Part shown: one piece after another, positions 27,921 to 35,497 of the stretch
Numbering within the stretch: position 1 is the first letter of the stretch
How the letters are laid out: the number at the start of each line of letters is the position of its first letter
Assembly (NCBI GenBank): GCA_944328845.1
Contig: CALVHV010000005.1
Location: 1 to 44,022, forward strand
Length of the DNA stretch: 44,022 bases
DNA from: an uncultured Clostridia bacterium
GTDB lineage: Bacteria; Bacillota; Clostridia; Christensenellales; Borkfalkiaceae
Direction: 5' to 3'
The notes under the pieces: model-generated
Seen by the model: the letters and a program-made list of their open reading frames with translations, nothing else
What the model was told of the DNA's origin: nothing
Databases searched by the model: none
Translations under genes and position numbers: made by a program

Positions 27921-30206
27921 ATGAGCAAGTACGGCGATTTTAATGAGAACGGCAGCGAATACATCGTCAAAGAGATCTTTACAAAGCGCCCTTTGGTCAA
28001 TTACGGCTTCAATGCAAACTTTCTTTCGGCGATCAACCAGTACGGAAACGGCTGGGGCGCCTATGCGGGATTTTTTGCAAAGTACGAAGATCCGCAAAAG
28101 CGGGGAAGGGCAAACCTGATCTCGGGCGGGAACCGTTACTTTTATGTCAACGACCTCACGGAAAAGACGGTCTTTTCTCCCGGATATTTCCCTGTCAGGA
28201 CGGCGCTTGACAGCTATCGGGCGCACATGGGTCTGGGCTATACCCTGTTGGAGAGCAGCAAAAACGGCGTCGCCGTGTCCCTCCGCGGCTTCGTGCACCC
28301 CGTAAAGCCGTGCGAGATCTGGACAGCGACCGTCGAAAACAAGTCCGAACAGGTCAAGGACCTGAGGCTGTTCCCGTGCGTCGAATTCGACCTGACGGGC
28401 TATGCGCAATATTGCGGGTTTCAGGCATTTTCTTCCTGCGAGTTCAAAGAAAACACAGTCATCGCGCACAACTATTCTACGGAGATTCCGCATCCGCTGT
28501 ACAGCGGCTATCTGGCGGTGGATCGCCCCGTCGAGGGCTTTGACAGCTCCAAAGCGGCGTTCGTCGGCGAGTTCAGGGACTATGCCCTGCCCATCGCCGT
28601 GGAACGGGGCAGCTGCGGCAACAGCATCGGGGTCAGCGAACAGTTTATCGGCGCGGCGTGCGTAAAAGCGGCGCTCAAACCGGGCGAAAAGTTCACTTTC
28701 CACTATCTGATCGGGCTTTGCGATTCGACGGAAGGCGCCCTGCGGGAGAAAAACGAGATCTTTTCTCAGGGCGTAGAAAACATCTTTGCGGAAAGGGAAA
28801 AAGAGACTCTTTCCATCGTCCGCAAAGCCGTTGCGGAGAGCGGCGACACAGACCTCGACCGTTTTGTCAACTTCTGGCTGAAACAGCAGATCCAGCTTTG
28901 CACGATGGTGGGACGCGGCGGAGCAAAGGGGTTCCGCGACCAGTTGCAGGATGCCTGGGGTGCAAGCGCCTTTTTCCCCGAGTTCGCGCGGAGAAAGATT
29001 CTCGAAGTGTTTGCCAACATTTACAGGGACGGCCGCTGCGTGCGCGGGTTCGAGCCTCTGGATCCGCACGTCTATTCGGACGGTCCCGCCTGGGCGGGCA
29101 TGACCGTGAGCGCATACATCGCGGAGACAGGGGATGTTTCCGTCCTGGACGAAAAAGTCCCGTATCTGGACGGCGGCGAAGATACCGTTTACGAACATCT
29201 GCTGACGACCCTCCGCTTCTGCGCCAACGACCTGGGGGAGAGGGGACTCGTCCTCGCCCGCGAAGGGGATTGGAACGACAGCCTGAATTTCCTGTGTCTG
29301 GAAGGGAAGGGAGAAAGCGTGTGGACGTCCATGGCAATGTACAAGGCATTGAACGACTTTGCGGACGTGATCTCGTTTTATAAAAAAGACAAGGCGGCAG
29401 CGGGAGAACTGTATGCTCTGGCACGCCGCCTGAAAGAAAATGTAAACAGGGAAGCGTGGGACGGAAAATGGTACCTCGCGGGCATCAACGACTTGGGAGA
29501 AAAGGTCGGTTCGCATGCGGAAAAAGAGGGAATGATCTATCTCAACACCCAGACGTGGGCGGTATTTACGGGCATTGCGGACGAAGAGAGGGCAAAACAG
29601 TGCATGCAGTCGGTCGACGAGTATCTGATGTGCGACTACGGCCCGCTCACGCTGTATCCGCCTTATACAAAGCTGAACAAACACATCGGAAGGCTGACCG
29701 CCTTCGTCCCCGGCATCTGGGAAAACGGAACGCCTTATTGTCACGGCGGAACGTTCAAGATCGTCGCGGACTGCATGATGGGCAGAAGCGAACAGGCATA
29801 TGACACGATCGGCAGGATCCTGCCGTCCAATCCCAAAAACCCCGTCGAAAAGTCGGGGCAGGAGCCGTATTGCCTGACCAATATGTATTACGGACCCGAT
29901 CATCCGAGAAAAGGGGAAACGATGTTCGGGTGGATCACGGGTTCGGCGGGATGGATGTACCGCGCCATCACGGAATACGTATTCGGCTTCCGCGCCGTGT
30001 GCGACGGCGTTTTGCTCGCTCCCTGTCTGCCTGCAAAGCTGAAAAACGTCCGTTTTGTGAGGGTGCTTCGCGGGGTCACGTACGATGTCAGCATCCGACG
30101 GGCAGAAAAACAGGGCGCACGCTCTGTCAAACTGAACGGCAAGGAGATCTCGGGCGGGAAGATCGGGTTCCAGACAAAAGATTGCAAGATCGAGATCGTC
30201 ATCTGA
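27921..30206 (+). CDS. GH94-family glycoside phosphorylase
   Basis: A 761-residue cytoplasmic inverting phosphorylase that splits a beta-linked disaccharide with phosphate to give a sugar-1-phosphate, saving ATP. An N-terminal beta-sandwich (GGNRYFYVND, FSPGYFPVRT) is followed by an alpha/alpha six-hairpin catalytic domain. GFRDQLQDAWG, the general acid region EGDWNDSLN (Asp450/Asp453), PYCHGGTFKIVADCMMG and FGWITGSAGWMYR are GH94 hallmarks. Known members act on cellobiose, laminaribiose, chitobiose or cellobionate; which disaccharide this one uses is not readable, and galactose-containing units are possible given the neighbours. It starts 9 bases after the UroD-like gene. Confidence 0.92.
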   Translation: MSKYGDFNENGSEYIVKEIFTKRPLVNYGFNANFLSAINQYGNGWGAYAGFFAKYEDPQKRGRANLISGGNRYFYVNDLTEKTVFSPGYFPVRTALDSYRAHMGLGYTLLESSKNGVAVSLRGFVHPVKPCEIWTATVENKSEQVKDLRLFPCVEFDLTGYAQYCGFQAFSSCEFKENTVIAHNYSTEIPHPLYSGYLAVDRPVEGFDSSKAAFVGEFRDYALPIAVERGSCGNSIGVSEQFIGAACVKAALKPGEKFTFHYLIGLCDSTEGALREKNEIFSQGVENIFAEREKETLSIVRKAVAESGDTDLDRFVNFWLKQQIQLCTMVGRGGAKGFRDQLQDAWGASAFFPEFARRKILEVFANIYRDGRCVRGFEPLDPHVYSDGPAWAGMTVSAYIAETGDVSVLDEKVPYLDGGEDTVYEHLLTTLRFCANDLGERGLVLAREGDWNDSLNFLCLEGKGESVWTSMAMYKALNDFADVISFYKKDKAAAGELYALARRLKENVNREAWDGKWYLAGINDLGEKVGSHAEKEGMIYLNTQTWAVFTGIADEERAKQCMQSVDEYLMCDYGPLTLYPPYTKLNKHIGRLTAFVPGIWENGTPYCHGGTFKIVADCMMGRSEQAYDTIGRILPSNPKNPVEKSGQEPYCLTNMYYGPDHPRKGETMFGWITGSAGWMYRAITEYVFGFRAVCDGVLLAPCLPAKLKNVRFVRVLRGVTYDVSIRRAEKQGARSVKLNGKEISGGKIGFQTKDCKIEIVI

Positions 30207-30219
30207 GCAAATACAGACG

Positions 30220-30253
30220 AGAGGTCGCGGCGCACAACGGCGCGGCCTCTTTT
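30220..30253 (+). terminator. Terminator-like hairpin between phosphorylase and beta-helix gene
   Basis: AGAGGTCGCG (30220-30229) pairs with CGCGGCCTCT (30241-30250) with one G-T pair; only four T follow. It probably gives partial termination inside the operon rather than its end. Confidence 0.5.
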
Positions 30254-30276
30254 AATACAAAAAGGAGAGAGGGAAA

Positions 30277-32058
30277 ATGAAAGATCGGTACGGTTGGCTG
30301 AAAGATCAGGGGATGCTGACGGAGCAAAAGAGGTTTGAATTTTACGATTTTCCGGATACGTATACGCAATTTTTGTACGTTTCGGCAGAATCTCCCGCGG
30401 CGGATGACGGCAATCCGGGCACGCGGGAACTGCCTTTCCGCACCATTGCAAGGGCGTGCAGATCGGCGGTGGCGGGCACCTGCGTCGTCATCGGGAAAGG
30501 CGTTTACAGGGAAAGCATCCGCCCGTTGTATTCGGGCAGGGCAGACGCCCCCGTTTGTTTTTGCGCGGCGGGAGACGGCGAAGCCGTCATCTCGGGCGCA
30601 AGAGTTTACGAGGGGGAATATACCGTCAATCGTCTGTGGAAAAACGCAGGGAAAGGCGAAATTTACATGGCGGACATAACGGGATATACAGGACAGTACA
30701 ACCCGTTTGCGCTCAATCAGTTCCCCAACGACCTGTTCTGGATCTACGAAAACAAGCTGGAGCTTCTTCGCCCCTTCCTTTTGTCGCGCGGAAAAGTTCT
30801 GGCAGACGGGGAAGAGCTTCGCCAGTACTATTCTTTTGCCGATCTCGCCGCGGCGGAAAGCGGGTTCTGTACCGAAAAAAACGGGCTCGCGATCAATATT
30901 AAATTAAAGGGCGGGGAACATCCCGACGACCACAGGATAGAACTGGTCGTTGCCGATCAGCTGTTCTGTCCTGCGGAGCAGGGATTTTCCTATATCAAGG
31001 TAAAGGGACTGCGCTTTCACGCCTGCGCCAACTGTTTTCCCGTCCCGCAGGAAGGCGCCGTATCCGCCAATCGCGGGCATCACTTCTGTTTTGAAGAAAA
31101 TACCGTCGATCTTGTGGAGGGCATCGGGCTGGAATGTGGAAAACAGTCCTGGAATTCCCCGGAGCAGGAGATAAACGGATACAACATCATACGGAACAAC
31201 TGTTTTTACGATATCGGGATCTGCGCGATCGGGTCCTTTATTTGCAAGCATACCCTCATCGAAAACAATTATATCGAGAACGTCGGATATAAAGAAGTGG
31301 AGTTCATGGGGGAAAATGCGGCGATCAAATTGCACGTTGCAAGCGATTCGCTGGTGAGAAACAACATCATCCGCAATCTGGGGCACGCGCTGGGCATCTG
31401 GCTCGACTTCACAAACACCGATTGCAGGGTCAGCGGTAATTTTTTGGAAAACATCACCTCGGGCAACGGCGGCATCATGTTCGAGGCAAACCGCGAAAGA
31501 TGCGTTTTGGACGGCAATGTGCTGATCGATATGCATTACGATCGTAAAGACGGCATCAATTTGGGGCACGGCGGAAACGGTTATATGGCGTTCGGCTCGG
31601 ACGACACTCTTATCTACGGCAATCTGTTTTACGGCTGCGAAGGCGCGGGAATTTTTGTAAACATGGTCAAAAACCGCATGGCGGGCGGTAGGGGCGGAAC
31701 GGGCTGCGGAAATTTCTGCGTCCGCAACATCGTTGCCGCTTGCGGCAGGGCAGCCGTAGAGATCCCGCACGAAAAAAACGAACTGTGCCAAAATATTTAC
31801 TGCGCGGGAAAGGGCGGATACATCCGCATCGGAACGCACGATCGGCCTTATTCCAAAGAAAACGTCGAACTTGACAATATACGTCTGGATCTGCACGCGT
31901 TTCAAAAAATATATAAAAACGACGAAGGGTCTGCGGAGGAAGAGTTCGTTTTGCAAAAAAGAGGAGATGTGTACGAGGTCACGTGCGGAAAACGTGCTTT
32001 GTCCGTTTTAAAGGAGCTGTCCTCTTTCAAAAGGTTTTTTAAAGTGGGTCAGGCGTAG
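30277..32058 (+). CDS. Cytoplasmic right-handed beta-helix protein
   Basis: A 593-residue protein with a parallel beta-helix: FVSAESP-type start (FLYVSAESPAADDGNPGT), FRTIARACRSA, then repeated short turns such as NIIRNNCFYDIG, LIENNYIENVG, LVRNNIIRNLG and CVLDGNVLIDM. This resembles DUF1565/pectin-lyase-fold proteins in which carbohydrates bind along the solenoid. Unlike most of them it has no signal peptide. Candidate acidic site residues (HYDRKDGINLGHGG, FGSDDTLIYG) line successive turns, but no known GH or lyase family is certain. The ATG follows AAGGAGAGAGG. As last gene of the alpha-galactosidase operon it probably handles an imported oligosaccharide. Confidence 0.8.
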   Translation: MKDRYGWLKDQGMLTEQKRFEFYDFPDTYTQFLYVSAESPAADDGNPGTRELPFRTIARACRSAVAGTCVVIGKGVYRESIRPLYSGRADAPVCFCAAGDGEAVISGARVYEGEYTVNRLWKNAGKGEIYMADITGYTGQYNPFALNQFPNDLFWIYENKLELLRPFLLSRGKVLADGEELRQYYSFADLAAAESGFCTEKNGLAINIKLKGGEHPDDHRIELVVADQLFCPAEQGFSYIKVKGLRFHACANCFPVPQEGAVSANRGHHFCFEENTVDLVEGIGLECGKQSWNSPEQEINGYNIIRNNCFYDIGICAIGSFICKHTLIENNYIENVGYKEVEFMGENAAIKLHVASDSLVRNNIIRNLGHALGIWLDFTNTDCRVSGNFLENITSGNGGIMFEANRERCVLDGNVLIDMHYDRKDGINLGHGGNGYMAFGSDDTLIYGNLFYGCEGAGIFVNMVKNRMAGGRGGTGCGNFCVRNIVAACGRAAVEIPHEKNELCQNIYCAGKGGYIRIGTHDRPYSKENVELDNIRLDLHAFQKIYKNDEGSAEEEFVLQKRGDVYEVTCGKRALSVLKELSSFKRFFKVGQA

Positions 32059-32124
32059 TGCGGCGGCGTTTTTTGGCACCGTTCAAAGCGCGCAATTTCC
32101 AAAATGTGAGTGCCTAAAGAGACG

Positions 32125-32202
32125 GGCGGCTGTTTCAGAAAAATTTTTTTGGTATTGACAAAATAAGAAATGTAGTATATACTATGAAAGACAACAGCCG
32201 CC
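32125..32202. repeat. 10-bp inverted repeat flanking a strong promoter
   Basis: GGCGGCTGTT (32125-32134) and AACAGCCGCC (32193-32202) are exact inverted copies with 58 bases between them, and the promoter at 32155-32183 lies inside. The GC-rich arms stand out in an AT-rich stretch. They may be the ends of an invertible segment, or chance. Confidence 0.4.
32155..32184 (+). promoter_or_regulatory. Strong promoter with palindromic operator over the -10
   Basis: TTGACA (32155-32160), 17 bases, TATACT (32178-32183). The -10 is inside a perfect 12-bp palindrome TAGTATATACTA (32173-32184), a typical operator placement, for example for GntR/YtrA-type repressors of ABC transporter operons. It drives only the remnant gene at 32362-32653. 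The preceding stretch 32059-32124 holds no gene. Confidence 0.75.
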
Positions 32203-32315
32203 GATAAAATAATAAAAGAACTGACAGAGAATTTTTGGGGAATTGCTGTAGCGGAAGTTAAAATATTTTTAAAGACAGTTTTTGGATGGATATCGATTAC
32301 AAGTAAAAAATTTGC

Positions 32316-32342
32316 GGCGGCGGGTCATGTCGACCCGCCGCC
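32316..32342 (+). other. GC-rich leader hairpin just before the remnant gene
   Basis: GGCGGCGGGTC (32316-32326) and GACCCGCCGCC (32332-32342) form an 11-bp stem with a 5-base loop. There is no T run. It lies 8 bases before the AGGAG ribosome binding site at 32351-32355, where it could affect translation. CCGCCG at 32198-32203 could pair with its left arm as an alternative fold. Confidence 0.6.
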
Positions 32343-32361
32343 TTGCTGAAAGGAGATTTTT

Positions 32362-32653
32362 TTGTTTTATCTGAAAAATACACTGAAAAATATTGCGGAA
32401 AAACCGTATATATACCTGCTGATATTGTTGACGTTCGTGGCGAGCGTGGTCGGGACGTCGTATTTTTTACCATATTCTTGCAGACGAGCCGACTGCCGCA
32501 CTCGACAGCGCCACGGCGAATGAGATCATGAATGTTTTGCAGGAGCTCAACGATAGGGGAAAGACCATCGTTCTCGTCACGCACGATGTAAATATGGCAA
32601 ATAAAATGCGCCGTATCGTGCATATTGCCGACGGCGTTATCGAAGAGAACTGA
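32362..32653 (+). pseudogene. Deletion remnant: ABC permease N-terminus joined to ABC ATPase C-terminus
   Basis: A TTG start (32362) with AAGGAG upstream reads FYLKNTLKNIAEKPYIYLL then a hydrophobic ILLTFVASVVG stretch, like the first membrane segment of a MacB/FtsX-type permease. Near 32466 the similarity breaks. In another frame, 32474-32653 encodes the last 60 residues of an ABC ATPase: Walker B and D-loop ILADEPTAALDS, then the H-loop TIVLVTHD and VHIADGVIEEN before TGA. Walker A, Q-loop and signature are missing, as is most of the permease. A single deletion joining the two genes explains this. The intact promoter, operator and ribosome binding site upstream show that the operon once worked. 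The start and ATPase reading frames differ, so no fusion protein is expected. Confidence 0.8.
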
Positions 32654-32745
32654 TCGCGGTGTCTGCCCCGACCGAGGGGAACGGTCGGCTTGTAGTCAAA
32701 AAAATCAGTCTGTTTTGCAGAACGCTTTTTAACGCGGACTTTGTC

Positions 32746-32826
32746 CAGTTTATGTTCGGTCGACCTGATTTTCAGTTTATGCACATACGGTCAAATTTTC
32801 AGTATTTGCACATATGAGCAAACAAA
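32746..32826. repeat. Three 27-bp direct repeats, possible transposon-end remnant
   Basis: CAGTTTATG at 32746 and 32773 and CAGTATTTG at 32800 recur at exactly 27-base steps, and units 2 and 3 also share GCACATA; ATTTT precedes units 2 and 3. Read on the minus strand the right edge begins with TGTGCAAATACTG, like the TG-start and repeated transposase sites at IS21-family ends. No transposase gene is present. The gap 32654-32745 holds only a weak hairpin (CCGACCG/CGGTCGG, 32668-32688). Confidence 0.5.
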
Positions 32827-32828
32827 AA

Positions 32829-32847
32829 GACATCCGTAAAGGATGTC
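32829..32847 (-). terminator. Bidirectional terminator-like hairpin next to the tRNA fragment
   Basis: GACATCC (32829-32835) and GGATGTC (32841-32847), with T runs on both strands (CTTTTTG on the plus side). It has the same layout as the terminator of the intact tRNA-Thr, but the stem sequence differs by paired changes. Confidence 0.7.
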
Positions 32848-32855
32848 TTTTTGTT

Positions 32856-32892
32856 TGGAGCTACTGGCCGGACTTGAGCCGGCGACCTACTG
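32856..32892 (-). pseudogene. tRNA-Thr 3' fragment
   Basis: This stretch repeats the 3' part of the intact tRNA-Thr gene 185 bases away: CCA end, discriminator, acceptor 3' strand, T arm and start of the variable loop. Together with the flank, 31 bases (32847-32877) match 33032-33062 exactly, and the match runs on to 32892 with two mismatches. Beyond that the sequence (a C run) is unrelated, so D arm and anticodon arm are missing and it cannot fold as a tRNA. Between it and the intact gene there is one further inverted repeat (CCGTCAGG/CCTGACGG, 32924-32981) and no supported gene. Confidence 0.8.
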
Positions 32893-33014
32893 TCACCCCC
32901 CCAAAAAAATGCGAGATAAAAGCCCGTCAGGGGGAGCGCCTTTTTTCGGGGACCCCGTCTGTTTAATCTTCGGCCTGACGGATTCAGGTTCTGCCGATAA
33001 AACCAAACAAAAAA

Positions 33015-33031
33015 GCACCCGCAAGGGGTGC
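33015..33031 (-). terminator. Terminator of tRNA-Thr
   Basis: On the minus strand GCACCC-CTTGC-GGGTGC is followed by six T, 10 bases after the tRNA CCA end. On the plus strand it is also followed by five T. Confidence 0.85.
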
Positions 33032-33040
33032 CTTTTTGTT

Positions 33041-33116
33041 TGGAGCTACTGGCCGGACTTGAACCGGCGACCTGCTGATTACGAATCAGCTGCTCTACCA
33101 ACTGAGCCACAGTAGC
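33041..33116 (-). tRNA. tRNA-Thr (anticodon CGT)
   Basis: A full cloverleaf on the minus strand. Acceptor GCTACTG pairs with CAGTAGC; the D stem is GCTC/GAGC with an 8-base loop; the anticodon stem GCTGA/TCAGC has loop TTCGTAA with anticodon CGT, reading ACG (Thr). The T stem is GCCGG/CCGGC with TTCAAGT. The discriminator is T and CCA is encoded (33041-33043). Confidence 0.97.
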
Positions 33117-33194
33117 ATAGTAACATGCTTGTACAGAAGCTACATTATCGTGCCGAACAGGGCGTGAGAGGTATGCCGCATGTTCAGCTTATTT

Positions 33195-33222
33195 ATTATA
33201 CCATATTTGCAAAAAAAATCAA
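33195..33222 (-). promoter_or_regulatory. Promoter of tRNA-Thr
   Basis: Minus strand TTGATT (33217-33222), 16 bases, TATAAT (33195-33200), about 80 bases before the mature tRNA. Confidence 0.65.
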
Positions 33223-33292
33223 ATGATTTTGACAGGAATTTAAAATTTTTTATGGCGCGGGCGGTCTTTTTTAGGGAGAGCCGTGCGCATTT

Positions 33293-33742
33293 TTACAGGA
33301 CGGCAAAGAGCAGTGCGACGGCGGCGAGCAGGGAAAGGATAAGGATGCCTGCCTTGTAGGCGCGGATGCGCCGTTCGATCTGCGGCAGGGGAACGTCGCG
33401 CTCTTCCAGCACGGTGAGCCGCGCGCCCTCGGCACGGAGCCCCTGTTCTTCGCAGACAAGGCAAATCTCGTCCTGGGCGATCTCGTCGACAAGGATGTCT
33501 GCCTGTCTCTGCGTGCGGGGCAGGGAAGAAAAATCTTCAAATTTCCCGCTCAGCAGTCCGCCCAAAAAGGCGAGCAGGATGCGCAAAAACCAAAAACGTC
33601 CCAGGGCGGGGTGGCGCTCGCGCAGCTGCAGGCGCACTCCTTCTGCGGGGAGGTCGTATTCTTCCCCGCTCTTCAGTTTTTTGTCTCGATAAAAGGCATC
33701 GTAAGAGGGGCCCGTTTTGGAGGTGAAGATCTGAAAAAGCAT
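33293..33742 (-). CDS. Small membrane protein of unknown function
   Basis: A 149-residue protein. ATG 33742 is preferred over an upstream in-frame start because AAGGAAAA lies just before it and the longer version would overlap the promoter. The N-terminal 45 residues are soluble and charged. A hydrophobic stretch at about 50-65 (FWFLRILLAFLGGLL) and a C-terminal anchor at about 131-149 (AGILILSLLAAVALLFAVL) suggest two membrane passes. A CLVC pair sits in the middle, between them. I do not recognise a family. It is a single-gene unit facing away from the glucanotransferase gene. Confidence 0.65.
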   Translation of the reverse strand: MLFQIFTSKTGPSYDAFYRDKKLKSGEEYDLPAEGVRLQLRERHPALGRFWFLRILLAFLGGLLSGKFEDFSSLPRTQRQADILVDEIAQDEICLVCEEQGLRAEGARLTVLEERDVPLPQIERRIRAYKAGILILSLLAAVALLFAVL

Positions 33743-33761
33743 ACCGTTTTCCTTTTTTCTT

Positions 33762-33790
33762 ATTATATAAAGAAAGGGCGCCGCGGGCAA
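33762..33790 (-). promoter_or_regulatory. Promoter of the small membrane protein
   Basis: Minus strand TTGCCC (33785-33790), 17 bases, TATAAT (33762-33767); the start codon is 20 bases downstream. Confidence 0.65.
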
Positions 33791-33818
33791 GCAATTTTAT
33801 AAAAAAATATAAAACTCC

Positions 33819-33846
33819 TTGATATTTTGTATGTTTGTGATAAAAT
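33819..33846 (+). promoter_or_regulatory. Promoter of the 4-alpha-glucanotransferase gene
   Basis: TTGATA (33819-33824), 16 bases, TAAAAT (33841-33846) with TGA before it as extended -10. Transcription would begin near 33853, which argues against a start codon at 33860. Confidence 0.7.
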
Positions 33847-33892
33847 AATAGAGTAAAGCATGATGCCGAAAAATTATTTTCAGGGTAAGTTT

Positions 33893-35413
33893 ATGAAAAA
33901 GAACACAAATCCACTCACAAGCGTCCGCAGAGCGGGCGCGCTGCTGCACATTTCCTCTCTCCCCGGGCCGTACGGCGTGGGGACGATGGGCAAAGAGGCA
34001 CGCGCTTTTGTGCGTTTTCTCAAAGACAGCGGTTTTTCTTATTGGCAGATCCTGCCGCTGGTGCAGACGGGGCAGGGGGATTCCCCTTACCAGTCCGTAT
34101 TCGCCTCTTCGGGGAACCCGCTCTTCATCGACCCCGACATCCTGGCGGAAAAGGGACTTGTGACCAAGGCAGAGGCCGCCCGCAACAGGATCGGAAACGA
34201 CGGGCGGGCGCGCTACGGCGAGACCTACGAAAAGCGTTTTGCTCTGCTGAGAAAGGCTTTTGCGCGCTTTGACAGGACGGACGAGGAGTTTGTCCGCTTT
34301 TCGGAGAGCGGATTTCTCGACTATGCGCTGTTCATGGCGATCCGTTCCAAAAGGGGTAACGCGGAGTTCCGTTTTTGGGAAAAGCCGCTGCGCTTCCACA
34401 GTGCGGAGGCGCTGGAAAAATTCCGTGCCGAAAACGCGGACGAAGTGGACTTCTGGCTGTTCGTGCAGTTCGAATTTTACAGGCAGTGGAGGGCTTTGAA
34501 GGAGTACGTCAACGGGCTGGGCATTCGCATCATCGGCGACATCCCGCTGTACATGGCGTACGATTCCGCAGACGTGTGGGCGAATCCGCGCCTGTTCAAG
34601 CTCAACAAAAACCTCACGCGGCGCAAGGTGGCGGGAGTGCCGCCCGACTATTTTTCCGCCACGGGACAGCTGTGGGGCAACCCCGTCTACGACTGGAAGG
34701 TGCATGAGGCGGAGGGATTTTCGTGGTGGATCGAGCGGATCCGTCTCGCTTTTTCGCTGTACGACGTCGTGCGTATCGACCATTTCCGCGGCTTCGATCG
34801 CTATTTTGAGATCGACGCGGATGCGGAGACGGCGATCGGCGGCAAGTGGAAAAAGGGGCCCGGCTTTGCGCTGTTCGAGGCGGCGCAGGCAAAGCTCGGG
34901 GAGCTGGACTTTATTGCCGAGGATCTCGGCTCGCTGGACGCAGGCGTTTACCGCCTGATGCGCAAGACGGGGTATCCGGGCATGAAGGTGCTGCAGTTTG
35001 CCTTTGACGGCAATGCGGACAATCCGTACCTCCCTCAGAACATCGCAGAAAATTCCGTCTGCTATACGGGTACGCACGACAATGACACCCTTGTCGGTTT
35101 TCTGGAAAACATGCAGGAATGGGAGCGCAACAATCTGCGCGCCATGCTCCTGCCCTTGCTGAAAGAGGCGGGGATCCCCGCACACCTGTCCTCGGCGCGT
35201 GCGGGGGCTTCCTGTATGCGTTCGCTCGCCCTGTCCTGCCGTTCGGGGCTGTGTGTCATTCCCGTGCAGGATCTTCTCCTGTCGGGAGGCGAAACGCGCA
35301 TGAACGTGCCCGCCGTGCCCGAGGGAAACTGGTGCTATCGCCTGAAGAGAGCGATGCCCGCGGGAATGGCGGAAAAAGTGAAAAAGTTGCTTAAAAAGTA
35401 TGGGCGTGCATAA
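33893..35413 (+). CDS. malQ: 4-alpha-glucanotransferase (amylomaltase), GH77
   Basis: A cytoplasmic enzyme of 506 residues that moves alpha-1,4-glucan chains between maltodextrins, in maltose or glycogen metabolism. It begins RRAGALLHISSLPGPYGVGTMG, the standard MalQ opening. GDSPYQS, GDIPLYMAYDSADVW and AGVPPDYFS are GH77 motifs. The catalytic set is complete: Asp296 (RIDHFRGF), Glu343 (IAEDLGS) and Asp396 (GTHDND). ATG 33893 has a modest AGGGTAAG site; an ATG at 33860 would leave almost no leader. It forms a single-gene unit and no other maltose gene is next to it. Confidence 0.95.
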   Translation: MKKNTNPLTSVRRAGALLHISSLPGPYGVGTMGKEARAFVRFLKDSGFSYWQILPLVQTGQGDSPYQSVFASSGNPLFIDPDILAEKGLVTKAEAARNRIGNDGRARYGETYEKRFALLRKAFARFDRTDEEFVRFSESGFLDYALFMAIRSKRGNAEFRFWEKPLRFHSAEALEKFRAENADEVDFWLFVQFEFYRQWRALKEYVNGLGIRIIGDIPLYMAYDSADVWANPRLFKLNKNLTRRKVAGVPPDYFSATGQLWGNPVYDWKVHEAEGFSWWIERIRLAFSLYDVVRIDHFRGFDRYFEIDADAETAIGGKWKKGPGFALFEAAQAKLGELDFIAEDLGSLDAGVYRLMRKTGYPGMKVLQFAFDGNADNPYLPQNIAENSVCYTGTHDNDTLVGFLENMQEWERNNLRAMLLPLLKEAGIPAHLSSARAGASCMRSLALSCRSGLCVIPVQDLLLSGGETRMNVPAVPEGNWCYRLKRAMPAGMAEKVKKLLKKYGRA

Positions 35414-35426
35414 AAACTGCGTTCGG

Positions 35427-35455
35427 TTGACAAATGCGTAAAAAAAGTGTATAGT
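35427..35455 (+). promoter_or_regulatory. Promoter of the hydrogenase gene
   Basis: TTGACA (35427-35432), 17 bases, TATAGT (35450-35455); the start codon is 43 bases downstream. Confidence 0.85.
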
Positions 35456-35497
35456 ATTTGGCAGTTTGAACGACAGTATATAGAACGGAGAATCGAA

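Noticed and set aside
32799..33110. 103-residue minus-strand ORF starting MAQLVEQLIRN
   Set aside because: Also a translated tRNA-Thr and spacer; no protein evidence.
32843..33115. 90-residue plus-strand ORF over the tRNA region
   Set aside because: It is a translation of tRNA-Thr and its fragment (LNRRPADYESAALPTE-type strings are well-known artefacts of tRNA genes).
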